DNA of 64,000 nucleotides from the NCBI GenBank assembly GCA_963760735.1, contig CAVXEB010000007.1, forward strand, positions 558,001-622,000, given 5' to 3'. The notes under the pieces are model-generated. The model was given only the letters and a program-made list of their open reading frames with translations. It did no database searches and was not told the DNA's origin. How positions within the stretch are numbered: the first letter of the stretch is position 1; each line of letters starts with the position of its first letter. The position numbers and the translations under genes were made by a program. This document shows positions 1 through 9,040 of this stretch, in pieces. This DNA is from CF-46 sp963760735. GTDB taxonomy: Bacteria > Chloroflexota > Limnocylindria > Limnocylindrales > CSP1-4.

Positions 1-2
1 AC

Positions 3-1643
3 AACGCCCGGCTGTTCGACGAGACGAAGCGCCTTCTGACCGAGACCGACGAGCGCGCCAGCGAGCTGTCGGTCATCAACGAGATCGGCTCCGCGCTCGC
101 CGAGCAGCTCGAGTTCGACTCGATCATCGAGCTCGTCGGCAAGCGGATCGCCGACATCTTCCACGTCGACGCGCTCCAGGTGCTCCAGTACCACGAGGCC
201 GCCGGCCGGATCGAGCGCCGCTACGGGATCGAGGCCGGCGTCCGGAGCGAAACGATGGCCTTCCCGTTCGGCGAAGGGCTGACGTCGCGGGTGATCCGGT
301 CCCGGACGCCGCTGAACATCGGGTCGGACGACGACCTGAACGCGGCCGGGGCGATCCGGACGGGCCTCCGCAACGAGTCGTGGCTCGGTGTCCCGATCCC
401 GGCGGGCGACCGGATCTTCGGCGTGATCGCCCTCGAGAGCATGAAGAAGCAGGCGTTCGACGAGCCCGACGTCCGCCTGCTGAGCACCCTCGCATCGAGC
501 ATGGGCGTCGCCCTCGAGAACGCCCGGCTGTTCGACGAGACGAAGCGCCTCCTGACCGAGACGAACGAGCGGGCTGCCGAGCTCGCACTGATCAACGACG
601 TCCAGCGCGGCCTCGCCGAGAAGCTCGACATCCAGGCGATGTACGAGCTCGTCGGCGACAAGATCCAGGAGATCTTCGACGCCCAGGTCGTCGACATCGG
701 GATCTACGACAGCGACGAGGACATGATTCGCTTCCCGTACGCGATCGAGCGCGGCGTGCGCTTCCCGGACGACGCGATCCCGATCCGCGGCTTCAGCCAG
801 TACGTCCGCGACCGACGAGAGCCGGTCCATGTCTCCGGCGACCTGTCGGGGTGGCTGGTGGAACGCGGGTACGAGCCGGCGGTCACCCAGGGAGAGGACG
901 CCAAGACGGTGCTCTTCGCGCCGATGATCGTCGGCGACGAGGTCCGTGGCCGGATCTCGCTCCAGAACCTGGACCGCGAGGACGCCTTCAGCGAGTCGGA
1001 CGTCCGGCTGCTGACGACGCTCGCCGCCAGCCTGAGCGTCGCCCTCGAGAACGCCCGCCTGTTCGACGAGACCCGTCGCCTCCTGACCGAGACGAACGAG
1101 CGGGCCGCCGAGCTGGCCCTGATCAACGACGTCCAGAGCGGGCTCGCGAAGAAGCTCGATCGCCAGGCGATGTACGACCTCGTCGGCGACCGGATCCAGG
1201 CGATCTTCGACGCTCAGGTCGTCGACATCGGCGTGGTGGACAGCGGAGTCGAACGTAGTCCACTTCCCGTACACGATCGAGCGCGGGCGTGCGATTCCCG
1301 GAGGAGCCGATGCCGATCCGTCGGCTTCCGGAAGGCCGTGATCGAGTCGCGCAGACCGCTCCGCGTCAACCGCGACACTCAGGCGCGGTCGCCGAGAGCG
1401 TGCGCGTCGAGCAGGGCCCGATCCTCCAGGCGAGCTAGCCGACTGTCCGGGCTGTGGGTCCCGTCGACGGTGGGCGACGAGGTCCGAGGCGTCATCTCGC
1501 TCCAGAACCTCGACCGGGAGGACGCCTTCAGCGACTCGGATGTCGAGCTGCTGACGACGCTCGCGTCGAGCCTGAGCGTCGCCCTCGAGAACGTCCGCCT
1601 GATCGACGAGACGCGCCAGCGCCTGGCGGAGCTGGCGACGTGA
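3..1643 (+). CDS. GAF-domain block of the broken sensor kinase (open fragment)
   Basis: This frame stays open from the window edge to 1643. It holds three GAF modules joined by a repeated helical linker, NARLFDET(K/R)RLLTET, seen at about residues 1, 171 and 348 of the fragment. Each linker is followed by a helix reading like AELALINDVQ, so the modules look like tandem duplications. From about 1240 to 1440 the frame turns into an Arg/Ser-rich nonsense stretch and then returns to GAF sequence (VGDEVRGVISLQNL). That implies two compensating indels. At 1643 it stops, and the linker continues one frame over as NEVGNALATQLDL. The fragment belongs with the kinase core further downstream. Confidence 0.7.
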   Translation, partial: NARLFDETKRLLTETDERASELSVINEIGSALAEQLEFDSIIELVGKRIADIFHVDALQVLQYHEAAGRIERRYGIEAGVRSETMAFPFGEGLTSRVIRSRTPLNIGSDDDLNAAGAIRTGLRNESWLGVPIPAGDRIFGVIALESMKKQAFDEPDVRLLSTLASSMGVALENARLFDETKRLLTETNERAAELALINDVQRGLAEKLDIQAMYELVGDKIQEIFDAQVVDIGIYDSDEDMIRFPYAIERGVRFPDDAIPIRGFSQYVRDRREPVHVSGDLSGWLVERGYEPAVTQGEDAKTVLFAPMIVGDEVRGRISLQNLDREDAFSESDVRLLTTLAASLSVALENARLFDETRRLLTETNERAAELALINDVQSGLAKKLDRQAMYDLVGDRIQAIFDAQVVDIGVVDSGVERSPLPVHDRARACDSRRSRCRSVGFRKAVIESRRPLRVNRDTQARSPRACASSRARSSRRASRLSGLWVPSTVGDEVRGVISLQNLDREDAFSDSDVELLTTLASSLSVALENVRLIDETRQRLAELAT

Positions 1644-2685
1644 ACGAGGTCGGCAACGCGCTCGCGACCCAGCTCGACCTCGACAACCTGATCCAGCTCG
1701 TCGGCGACCAGATGCGCCGGACCTTCGAGGCGGACATCGTCTACGTGGCGCTCCACGAGGCCGACCGGGGCTGATCCGTTCCCGTACTACAACGAGTTCG
1801 GCAGCGCGGACCGGCCAGGAGGCGATCGCCGTACGGCGAGGGCCTCACGTCGGAGATCATCCGGGATCGGCACGGTCAGCTCCTCCTCAACCGCGAAGCG
1901 GACTGGGAGGCCCTGGGGACCCGCGGCGTCGGCACGCAGTCGAAGTCATACCTCGGTGTGCCGATCATCGCGGCGACCGGGCGATCGGGGCGATCAGCGT
2001 CCAGAGCACGAACCGGGAAGGCCGATTCAGCGAGTCGGACGCCCGGCTCCTTCGACGATCGCGGCGAACGTCGGCGATCGCGCTCCAGAACGCGCGGCTC
2101 TTCCGGAGGCGCACCGCCGCGGCGACGAGATGGCGGTGCTCGCGGAGGTCGGCCAGGAGATCTCGGCGACGCTCGAACGCCGCGACGGTCATCGACCGCA
2201 TCGGGGAGCGGGTCCATAGTCTGCTGGCGGCCGACACGACTGCGCTCTTCGGCGCCGACCCGGACGGGCGGACGTTCCGCGCGATCCTCGCCATCGGCGA
2301 GCTCGCCGACGCGATCCGCGCCGACGCGATCACGGAAGGCGAAGGGATCATCGGCGACGCGATCCGGACGGGGACGCCGCAGTTCGTCAACGACGCTCGG
2401 CACGGACCCCGGACGGTCGATATCCCGGACACCGACGAGCACGACCCCCGAGCTCGAGCGCCTGATGATCGCGCCGCTCGATCGCGCGCGACCGGGTCAC
2501 CGGCGCCGCGGCGATCTGGCGCACGGCGGGCGAACCGTTCAGCCAGGCGGACCTCGACTTCCTCGTCGGGCTCGCCCGCCAGGCGTCGATCGCCCTCGAG
2601 AACGCCCGCTTGTTCGGCGCTGCGCAGGACGCGCAGGCCGCGGCCGAGGCGGCGAACCAGGCGAAGAGCGCGTTCCTCGCGTGCG

Positions 2686-3740
2686 ATGAGCCACGAGATC
2701 CGGACGCCGATGAACGCGGTGATCGGGATGAGCGGCCTGCTCCTCGAGACGGAGCTCGACCCGGAGCAGCGTGACTTCGCCGACACCATCCGGACGTCGG
2801 GCGACGCCCTTCTGACGATCATCAACGACATCCTCGACTTCTCGAAGATCGAGGCGGGCAAGGTCGACCTCGCGGCGGAGCCGTTCTCCCTCCGGACGTC
2901 GGTCGAGAGCGCCCTCGACGTGGTCGCGCCGACGCCGCGAGGAAGGGCGTCGAGCTCGCTTATGCGATGGGCGCCGACCTGCCGGAGGCCATCGTCGGCG
3001 ACGCCGGACGACTCCGCCAGATCGTCCTCAACCTGCTCTCGAACGCGATCAAGTTCACCGAGCATGGCGAGGTCGTCCTGTCCGTCGAGGCCAAGCCAGG
3101 GCGACCGGACGCCCGCGAGCAGTGGACGATCGACATCGACGTGCGGGACACGGGCATCGGGATCGCGGCGGACCGGATGGACATGCTGTTCCAGTCGTTC
3201 AGCCAGGTCGACGCATCGATCCGCCGGCGGTACGGCGGGACGGGCCTCGGCCTCGCGATCAGCCGGCGCCTCGCGGAGTCGATGGGCGGCACGCTGTCGG
3301 CGACAAGCAGCGGCGTCGCCGGCGAGGGCAGCACGTTCCACCTCGGTCCTGCCCGCCCAGGCGACGACGCTGCCCGACGCGCCGCCGGCGGCACCGGAGC
3401 GGAGCATCCGCGGCTGCCGGATCCTCGTCGTCGACGACAACGCAACGAACCGCCGGATCATCACGAGCTTCCTCGGCGCTGGGGCGTCGACGGCGAGGCG
3501 ACCGCCTCGCCGAAGGAGGCGCTGACGTGGGTTCGCGCCGGTCGGGAGTTCGACGCGGCCGTCCTCGACTTCCTGATGCCCGAGCTGGACGGCGTCGAGC
3601 TCGCCGAGGCGCTGCTGAAGCTGCGGCCGGACCAGCCGATGCCGGTCGTCATCCTGTCGTCGATCGGCCAGCACGCCCGGCACGGCCGCGAACATCACCT
3701 CGACGCTCATCAAGCCGGTCAAGCCGTCCGCCCTGCATGA
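2686..3740 (+). other. HisKA-HATPase_c kinase core of the broken gene, split over two frames
   Basis: Two overlapping open stretches, 2686-2945 and 2967-3345, together give the whole kinase core. The first carries the H box (SHEIRTPMN) with its phosphorylatable His and the X region ending DFSKIEAGK. The second carries the N, G1, F and G2 boxes (VLNLLSNAIKF, RDTGIGI, FQSFSQVD, GTGLGLAI). All catalytic boxes are intact, so the ATPase was under selection until recently, or the frame break at about 2945 is a sequence error. The first receiver follows in yet another frame (about 3418-3720), with the phospho-acceptor region AAVLDFLMPELDG legible. Confidence 0.65.
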
Positions 3741-3906
3741 CGCGCTCGCGGACGCGCTTGCGGGACTCGGCCGCCGACGATGTCCGTCGACGCCGCGCCC
3801 GGAGCCGCAGCCGCGACGCCGAGACGCCGCCAGGTCACGCCGGCCGCGAGCGCGACCGACGTGTCGCGCGACGGCGCTGCGCATCCTCCTCGCCGAGGAC
3901 AACGCG

Positions 3907-4257
3907 GTGAACCAGAAGCTGGCGCTGCGGTTGCTCGAGCGGATGGGCTTCCGGGCCGAGGTCGTGGACGACGGTCGGGCGGCCGTCGAGGCGATCGGCG
4001 ATGGCGAGTACGACGTCGTCCTGATGGACGTCCAGATGCCGGAGATGGACGGCCTCGAGGCGACCCGTCAGGTGCGGTCGCGCTGGCCGGATCGACCGAT
4101 CCGGATCATCGGCCTGACCGCCAACGCGATGGCCGGCGACCGCGAGGCCTGCCTCGCCGCCGGGATGGATGACTACGTCAGCAAGCCGATCCGCCCCGAG
4201 GAGCTCGAGGCGGCGATCGCAAAGGCCCGACCAACCCTGACCGGAGGACCTGCATGA
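3907..4257 (+). CDS. C-terminal receiver domain of the hybrid kinase (open fragment)
   Basis: An intact REC domain of about 116 residues, preceded in another frame by ILLAEDNAVNQ. Visible features are the phospho-acceptor Asp in VLMDVQMPEMDGLEA, the conserved Thr in IIGLTANAM and the Lys in DDYVSKPIRPEEL. The acidic pair of the first strand sits just before the nominal start because the frame breaks there. As the last domain of the hybrid kinase it should be the acceptor that exchanges phosphate with the Hpt protein encoded at 5873. The stop TGA overlaps the ATG of the cyclase gene (ATGA), so the two are translationally coupled. Confidence 0.7.
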   Translation: MNQKLALRLLERMGFRAEVVDDGRAAVEAIGDGEYDVVLMDVQMPEMDGLEATRQVRSRWPDRPIRIIGLTANAMAGDREACLAAGMDDYVSKPIRPEELEAAIAKARPTLTGGPA

Positions 4258-5876
4258 CCCCACCCGGCGACGGAACGACCCAGCCGGGGCGGATCCTGGT
4301 CGTCGACGACACCGCGTTCAACCGGCAGCTGCTGGCGCGGTTGCTGCGCGGGATCGGCCACGAGCCGGTCGAGGCCGAGGATGGCCGCAAGGCCCTCGAT
4401 CGGCTGCGCGACCCGGACCAGCCGCCGATCGACGTGATCCTCCTCGACATCCTGATGCCGGAGATGGACGGCTACCAGGTCCTCGAGGCGCTGGCGGCGG
4501 ACCCGGCCCTGCGGCATCTGCCGGTGATCGTCATCTCCGGGGTCGACGAGCTCGACAGCGTCGTCCGCTGCCTCGCGATGGGCGCCGCCGACTACCTCCC
4601 GAAGACCGTCGACCCGGCGATCCTCCAGGCCCGGATCGCGTCGTCGCTCGCCCGGAAGCGGCTCCACGACGCAGAGCGTGAGGCCGTCGACCGCCAGGCC
4701 GCGACGAACGAAGTCCTCGCAATCATGAGCCGTTCGGCGTTCGATCCCCAGGTCGTCCTGGAAGCGGTCGTCCGGGCCGCGGTCCGGCTGTGTCGGGCCG
4801 ACTACGGCGTGGCCTACGTCCTCGACGGTAGCTCGTACCGGGTCGCCGCCTCGGCCGGCGGCACGCCGGAGCTGGACGACTGGGAGCGCGACCACCCGAT
4901 CCGACCGGGGCGGGAGACGGTCGTCGGGCGAGTCGCCCTGATCGGCGAGGCGATCCGGGTCGACGACGTCCTCGCCGACCGCGAGTACCAGGCGAGCCCG
5001 GGCCAGGCGGTGGGCGGCTATCGCACCCTGGTCGGCGTCCCGATGGCACAGGACGGAGCGGTCAGCGGCGTGCTCGCCCTGACCCGCAACGAGGTCCGCC
5101 CGTTCACCGATGCCGAGACCGCGCTCGCGGTCGGCTTTGCCGAACAGGCGGCGATCGGGATCGCCAACGCCCGGCTGCTCGAGACGATCGAGCGGCAGCG
5201 CGGCCAGCTCGCGAGGTTCCTGTCGCCCCAGGTCGCCGAGCTCGTCTCGAGCGCCGAGGGAGAGGCGATGCTCGCCGGCCATCGCCGGGAGATCACCGCG
5301 ATGTTCTGCGACCTGCGCAACTTCACGACGTTCTCCGAGGCGGCCGAGCCGGAGGAGGTCCTCGGGTTCCTGCGCCGCTACCACGCGACGGTCGGCGCAC
5401 TCGTGGTGGAGCACGAGGGCACGCTCGAGCACTTCGCCGGGGACGGGATCATGGTCTTCTTCAACGACCCGGCCCTCCAGGACGACCACGCCGCGCGAGC
5501 CGTGCGAATGGCGATCGCGATCCGTGAGCGGTTCGTCGAGATCAGCGAGGAATGGCGCCGTCGCGGCCACGTCCTGCAGGTCGGGATGGGGATCGCGACG
5601 GGCTACGCGACGATGGGCCGGATCGGGTTCGAAGGCCGCTACGACTACGGCGGCATCGGCAACGCGATCATCCTCGCGTCGCGGCTCAGCAGCGAGGCTG
5701 TGGCCGGCGAGATCCTGATCTCCCAGCGGACCTACGCGGCGATCGACGGCCAGATCGAGGCCGAGTCCGTGGGCGAGCGCCAGTTCAAAGGGTTCAGCCG
5801 GCCGATGGAGACGTACCGCGTCGGGGCCGCGGATCGCCGCGGGGCGGTGGCGGCTCCGGCCGCGGAGGCCTCATGA
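4254..5876 (+). CDS. receiver-GAF-class III nucleotide cyclase response regulator
   Basis: A 540-residue protein with three domains. REC, residues about 14-125: ILVVDDTAFN, acceptor Asp in ILLDILMPEMDGY, Lys in YLPKTVD. GAF, about 150-310. Class III cyclase homology domain, about 345-520. Both metal-binding aspartates are visible (FCDLRNFT and FAGDGIMVFFN), as is the transition-state Arg in ILASRL. The position normally held by the transition-state Asn (IGxxTNLASRL in relatives) is Ile here, so activity may be low or altered. It would convert ATP or GTP to the cyclic nucleotide in response to phosphorylation and a GAF ligand. ATGA overlaps join it to the kinase upstream and the Hpt gene downstream. 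Confidence 0.9.
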   Translation: MTPPGDGTTQPGRILVVDDTAFNRQLLARLLRGIGHEPVEAEDGRKALDRLRDPDQPPIDVILLDILMPEMDGYQVLEALAADPALRHLPVIVISGVDELDSVVRCLAMGAADYLPKTVDPAILQARIASSLARKRLHDAEREAVDRQAATNEVLAIMSRSAFDPQVVLEAVVRAAVRLCRADYGVAYVLDGSSYRVAASAGGTPELDDWERDHPIRPGRETVVGRVALIGEAIRVDDVLADREYQASPGQAVGGYRTLVGVPMAQDGAVSGVLALTRNEVRPFTDAETALAVGFAEQAAIGIANARLLETIERQRGQLARFLSPQVAELVSSAEGEAMLAGHRREITAMFCDLRNFTTFSEAAEPEEVLGFLRRYHATVGALVVEHEGTLEHFAGDGIMVFFNDPALQDDHAARAVRMAIAIRERFVEISEEWRRRGHVLQVGMGIATGYATMGRIGFEGRYDYGGIGNAIILASRLSSEAVAGEILISQRTYAAIDGQIEAESVGERQFKGFSRPMETYRVGAADRRGAVAAPAAEAS

Positions 5877-6241
5877 ACGCCGGTCTCCCGATCGATCCGG
5901 TCGCCTTCGCGAATCTCGTCGAGATGACAGGCGGCGACTACGGATTCATCGACGACCTCGTCGACACGTACCTCGAGGAGGGCGTCGGGCTCATCGACGG
6001 GCTCCGCGCCGCCGCGTCGTCGGGCGTGCCCGACGATCTCGTCCGGCCGGCGCACTCCCTGAAGTCGAGCAGCCAGAACATCGGGGCGACCGGGCTCGCC
6101 GACGCCTGTCGGAGCCTCGAGGAGGAGGCCCGCGGCGGCGCCGTGCCGGACGCGCCGGAACGCGTCGCGGACATCGCCACGGCATTCGACGCGGTCCGGA
6201 TCGCGCTGCTCCAGGAGCGGGCCCAGCGCGCCGCCGGCTGA
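5873..6241 (+). CDS. Hpt-domain phosphotransfer protein
   Basis: A 122-residue all-helical protein. The Hpt signature is AHSLKSSSQNIGA at about residues 62-74, with the phosphorylatable His and the conserved Lys. Start ATG 5873 overlaps the cyclase stop (ATGA). The length fits a stand-alone Hpt domain, with no other domain present. By family knowledge it shuttles phosphate between receiver domains, and here the candidates are the two kinase receivers and the receiver of the cyclase. It ends the signalling operon. I see no terminator hairpin before the convergent gene that ends at 6284. Confidence 0.88.
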   Translation: MNAGLPIDPVAFANLVEMTGGDYGFIDDLVDTYLEEGVGLIDGLRAAASSGVPDDLVRPAHSLKSSSQNIGATGLADACRSLEEEARGGAVPDAPERVADIATAFDAVRIALLQERAQRAAG

Positions 6242-6283
6242 GGGCGACGCGCCGGATCCTTTCGTCAGCCGCCGACGAACCGA

Positions 6284-7570
6284 TCAGGGAGCGTCCCGTC
6301 GCCAGGCAGGCAGGGAGCCGACCTGCCAGTCGACGTGCGACTCAACGCCAGTCGCCGGGTCGATCGAGACGAAGTCGTCCTTCGTGAGGTACAGGAGGAT
6401 CGACTTGCCGTCGGGCGACCAGATCATGTCGAGCGACGTTCCATCGCCATTGAAGTGGTGCTTGCCGATCTCCCTCGCGGGTCCGCTGCCGTCCGCAGGG
6501 AACAGGACCAGCCAGACTGCCGACGGATCGAACGTGAACCGCTGCGCCATGATCGTCGTCCCGTCGGGTGAAAGCCTCGCCCACGCCTGATTCACGCCGT
6601 CCACCGGGGCCGGCAGCCGGACGTCGCCCGACCCATCGGGGTTGACGAGGTGCATCCGGAACTGGCCGTCGCCGGTCTTCGGGTTCCGCTCGACGGCGTT
6701 GTACGTGATCCGGTCGCCGTTCTGGTTCCAACCGGCGCCGGACAGGTCGTACTCCGGGCCAAAGATCTGCTCGCTGGGCAGACCGAGCGCGTGGAGCTCG
6801 GAGCCGTCGGTCCGAACCGTGAACAGGTCGACCGAACCATCCGGTTTCTGGGCGCGGATGAGGAACTCCCGATCGTCGGGCGGCCGCCACTGGAAGTCCA
6901 TCAGGGTCAGGTCGCCGAGCGGAACCGTGGTCAGGCCGGTTCCGTCGACGTTGACGACCTGGAAGATCCGCCGACCGTCGACCATCGAGGCGACGGCAAG
7001 CCGTCGACTATCGGTTGACGACTGGATCCAGGGGTTGGGGTCGACGAGCAGCTGCGGGAGGACGCGAACCGGGTTCGAGCCGTCCGCGGCGGCCGACATC
7101 AGGTAGACCGATGTCCCCTCGTGGCGGAAGAACACCAGTCGCTCGTTGTCCGCACCGAGGTAGCCGGGGCCGTCGTCGTTGGTGTCGCCCGTCAGGAGCG
7201 GACGGATGGCGCTGGTCAGCGAGTCGCGGATGAAGAGATCGCCACCCTGGGAGAAGACGAAGGGCCCGTTCGCAGCCGGTCCGAACGGCGGTGGGGCATG
7301 CCGTCGCGAACCGACGACGAACAGGGTCGCGGCGAGGATGACGGCGATCAGGGCGAGGACGCCGATCACGCGCCACGGGATCGGAACGTTCGGCAAGCGC
7401 CGAGCGGCGAGGTCCATGGGGATCCACCTTTCGGGGAACGTCCAGGCAGGCCGCTGCCGATGCGTCGCGGTCTGCTCGAACAGCTCATCTCGGTAGTCGG
7501 GGGTCCCGGCGAGGTACATCTCGGCGAGGAGCGCCGGGAGGTCCTGCTCGAGACGTCGCGGAGTGGTCAT
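6284..7570 (-). CDS. membrane-anchored TolB-like beta-propeller protein, probable ECF sigma partner
   Basis: 428 residues. A cytoplasmic N-terminus of about 65 residues (starting MTTPRRLEQDLPALLAEMY) is followed by one transmembrane helix, about 68-88 (VIGVLALIAVILAATLFVV). The outside part has repeated propeller blades with SPDG/SPDGKS and WRPPDD motifs typical of WD40-like TolB repeats. The start overlaps the sigma factor stop (ATGA), so the two are made together. Placement and topology suggest it controls the sigma factor, as anti-sigma factors do, with the propeller as extracytoplasmic sensor. No zinc-binding anti-sigma motif is visible, so this is inference. Confidence 0.82.
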   Translation of the reverse strand: MTTPRRLEQDLPALLAEMYLAGTPDYRDELFEQTATHRQRPAWTFPERWIPMDLAARRLPNVPIPWRVIGVLALIAVILAATLFVVGSRRHAPPPFGPAANGPFVFSQGGDLFIRDSLTSAIRPLLTGDTNDDGPGYLGADNERLVFFRHEGTSVYLMSAAADGSNPVRVLPQLLVDPNPWIQSSTDSRRLAVASMVDGRRIFQVVNVDGTGLTTVPLGDLTLMDFQWRPPDDREFLIRAQKPDGSVDLFTVRTDGSELHALGLPSEQIFGPEYDLSGAGWNQNGDRITYNAVERNPKTGDGQFRMHLVNPDGSGDVRLPAPVDGVNQAWARLSPDGTTIMAQRFTFDPSAVWLVLFPADGSGPAREIGKHHFNGDGTSLDMIWSPDGKSILLYLTKDDFVSIDPATGVESHVDWQVGSLPAWRRDAP

Positions 7571-8130
7571 GCGAGCTGCCCTCCCACGACGACGTCGGTG
7601 CCGGGTTCGTCTCGGGCGGACACGGACCGGCGCATCGCGGCGAGCGCGTAGTGCAGCCGGGACTTGGCCGTCCCGAGCGGGATGCCGAGGGATGCCGCCA
7701 CCTCGGGCAGCGGCAATCCCAGCAGGTAGTGCAGGGCGACGACCGCTCGATGCTCCGGATCGAGGCGCGCCAGCGCCTCGTCCAGGACCTGGCGATCGTC
7801 GACGCCGCCGGTCGCGTCCATCGCGACCGGGACGTCGAGTGGGGTGAGCTCGACCTCGATCACCCGCCGGCGTCGGCGGCGAACGAGGTCGAGACAGGCA
7901 TGCATCAGGAGTCGGTGGAGCCAGGCATCGAGACGGTCCGGGTCGCGGAGGACCGGGATGTCCCGCCAGGCTCGGATGGATGCCTCCTGGACCGCGTCGT
8001 GCGCGAGCTCCGGGTCCCGGAGGATCAGTCGGGCCGCCGCGTCCAGCCGCGCAAGGCGCGCGTCGAGCAGGGTCGTGAAGGCGTCATGATCGCCTCGCCT
8101 CGCCCGCTCCACGAGTCCTCGCTGGTCCAC
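7567..8130 (-). CDS. ECF-type RNA polymerase sigma factor
   Basis: 187 residues from GTG 8130. Region 2 runs from about residue 10 to 75 (DPELAHDAVQEASIRAW, then DRLDAWLHRLLMHACLDLVRR). Region 4 runs from about 115 to 170 (LDPEHRAVVALHYLLGLPLPEVA, then GTAKSRLHYAL, the recognition helix). Between them is a short linker rich in Val/Asp. Length is normal for the family. The frame stays open upstream to 8370 but that part is Arg/Pro-rich and unlike sigma factors, so I chose the GTG at the start of homology. It directs RNA polymerase to a small regulon, usually including its own operon, and is coupled to the membrane partner by ATGA. Confidence 0.85.
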   Translation of the reverse strand: MDQRGLVERARRGDHDAFTTLLDARLARLDAAARLILRDPELAHDAVQEASIRAWRDIPVLRDPDRLDAWLHRLLMHACLDLVRRRRRRVIEVELTPLDVPVAMDATGGVDDRQVLDEALARLDPEHRAVVALHYLLGLPLPEVAASLGIPLGTAKSRLHYALAAMRRSVSARDEPGTDVVVGGQLA

Positions 8131-8221
8131 GGTCGCCTCGTCTGCGGCACGGCCAGGACGGTCGTGCTTGCCACAGTAGGCGTCGGGCCAACACGAATCG
8201 TTCAGCTGTTTCGGGCGCGCG

Positions 8222-8884
8222 CTACCAAATGCGAGCGGCGAGCTGGGCGTGGCCGGCCGCTGCCGCGAGGTCGGCCGCCGTCCGGCCGTCGTCCGTCCGG
8301 GCGGTTCGGTCCGCGCCTGCGGCCAGCAGCCGGTCGACCGTCGTCTCCGCTCCGTTCTGGGCGGCGCCATGGAGTGGCGTGTAGCCGCCGCGCTGGGTCG
8401 CGTTCACGTCCGCGCCGGCCGCGATGAGGACCGCGACGACATCGTCGTGGTTGCCGGCGCACGCCGAGTGGATCGGCAGGACGTCGAAGTCGTTCGCCGA
8501 GCGCGCGTCCACGTCCGCGCCGGCGTCCAGCAGCGCCCGGGCGACGGTGGCTGCGTCCCGCCCGCCGAAGAACGCCGTGTAGTGGAGCGCGGTGAACCCG
8601 TCCGGGCTGGACGCGCGGGCCAACGACGGATCGGCAGCCAGGAGCTCCCGAACGCGGTCGGCGCGTGCCAGCGCCGCCACCTCGAACACATCGAGGGCCG
8701 GCAGCGCCGAGGCGAGCTGCTCGGCGATCGCCGGCCGGCCCCGATACAGGGCATGCATCGTGGCGCTGACGCCATGGCCGTCCCGGGCTGCGGCGAGATC
8801 CGGGTCGGCCCCGAGCATGGCGTCGACGGCGGCCTCGTCACCCGCATCGATCGCCTGGAGCAGATCGGCGGCGGTCGCGGTCAT
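8222..8884 (-). CDS. ankyrin-repeat protein
   Basis: 220 residues made almost entirely of ankyrin repeats. Clear ones are DGFTALHYTAFFGGR, NDFDVLPIHSACAGNHDDVV, GGYTPLHGAAQNGAE and DGRTAADLAAAAGH, each followed by a helix and LLxAGAD. No signal peptide or membrane segment is present, so it is a soluble cytoplasmic protein. Such proteins bind other proteins, and the partner cannot be told from sequence. Start ATG 8884 is the first Met of the homologous part; the frame remains open for 1.7 kb upstream but only as antisense of the SDR and glucokinase genes. A TACCAT box 29 bases upstream could be its -10 element. Confidence 0.85.
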   Translation of the reverse strand: MTATAADLLQAIDAGDEAAVDAMLGADPDLAAARDGHGVSATMHALYRGRPAIAEQLASALPALDVFEVAALARADRVRELLAADPSLARASSPDGFTALHYTAFFGGRDAATVARALLDAGADVDARSANDFDVLPIHSACAGNHDDVVAVLIAAGADVNATQRGGYTPLHGAAQNGAETTVDRLLAAGADRTARTDDGRTAADLAAAAGHAQLAARIW

Positions 8885-9040
8885 CGGTCCGATCCTGCTG
8901 GGGTCATCGGTCGATGGTAGTTGCCTCCTCGGCGACACCTGACCGCGAGTACCATCGACGGACCGCGCGGGATCGCGGTTCATCCGGCGCTCGGCCCATC
9001 CCGCCGGCGGCGCCCCGCAGCCCGAGGGAGGCCTTCGACC

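Larger units (their letters stand above)
1..4257 (+). pseudogene. multi-GAF hybrid sensor histidine kinase, 5' truncated and broken by many frameshifts
   Basis: Read across frames, this is one protein: at least four or five GAF modules (1-2630), a HisKA dimerisation helix with the phospho-acceptor box SHEIRTPMNAVIG (about 2690), an HATPase_c domain with N box NLLSNAIKF and G box GTGLGLAISRRL (2967-3345), a degraded receiver starting ILVVDDNATN (about 3420) and an intact second receiver (3907-4257). Family knowledge: such kinases sense a ligand through GAF domains and pass phosphate to their own receiver and then to an Hpt protein. The frame changes at about 1240, 1440, 1640, 1780, 2050, 2110, 2180, 2450, 2680, 2940, 3345 and later, so no continuous product can be made from this sequence. 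It starts before the window. The stop overlaps the next ATG, so it leads the operon with the cyclase and Hpt genes. Confidence 0.85.

Noticed and set aside
1965..3902. Long minus-strand open frame of 645 codons opposite the kinase
   Set aside because: Arg/Ala/Asp-rich antisense sequence typical of GC-rich genes; the plus strand carries clear kinase motifs.
8914..8955. Second bidirectional promoter (TACCAT on both strands) between the ankyrin and SDR genes
   Set aside because: The two boxes are 30 bases apart and their start codons 29 and 85 bases away, with no -35 matches; kept only as possible ordinary promoters.
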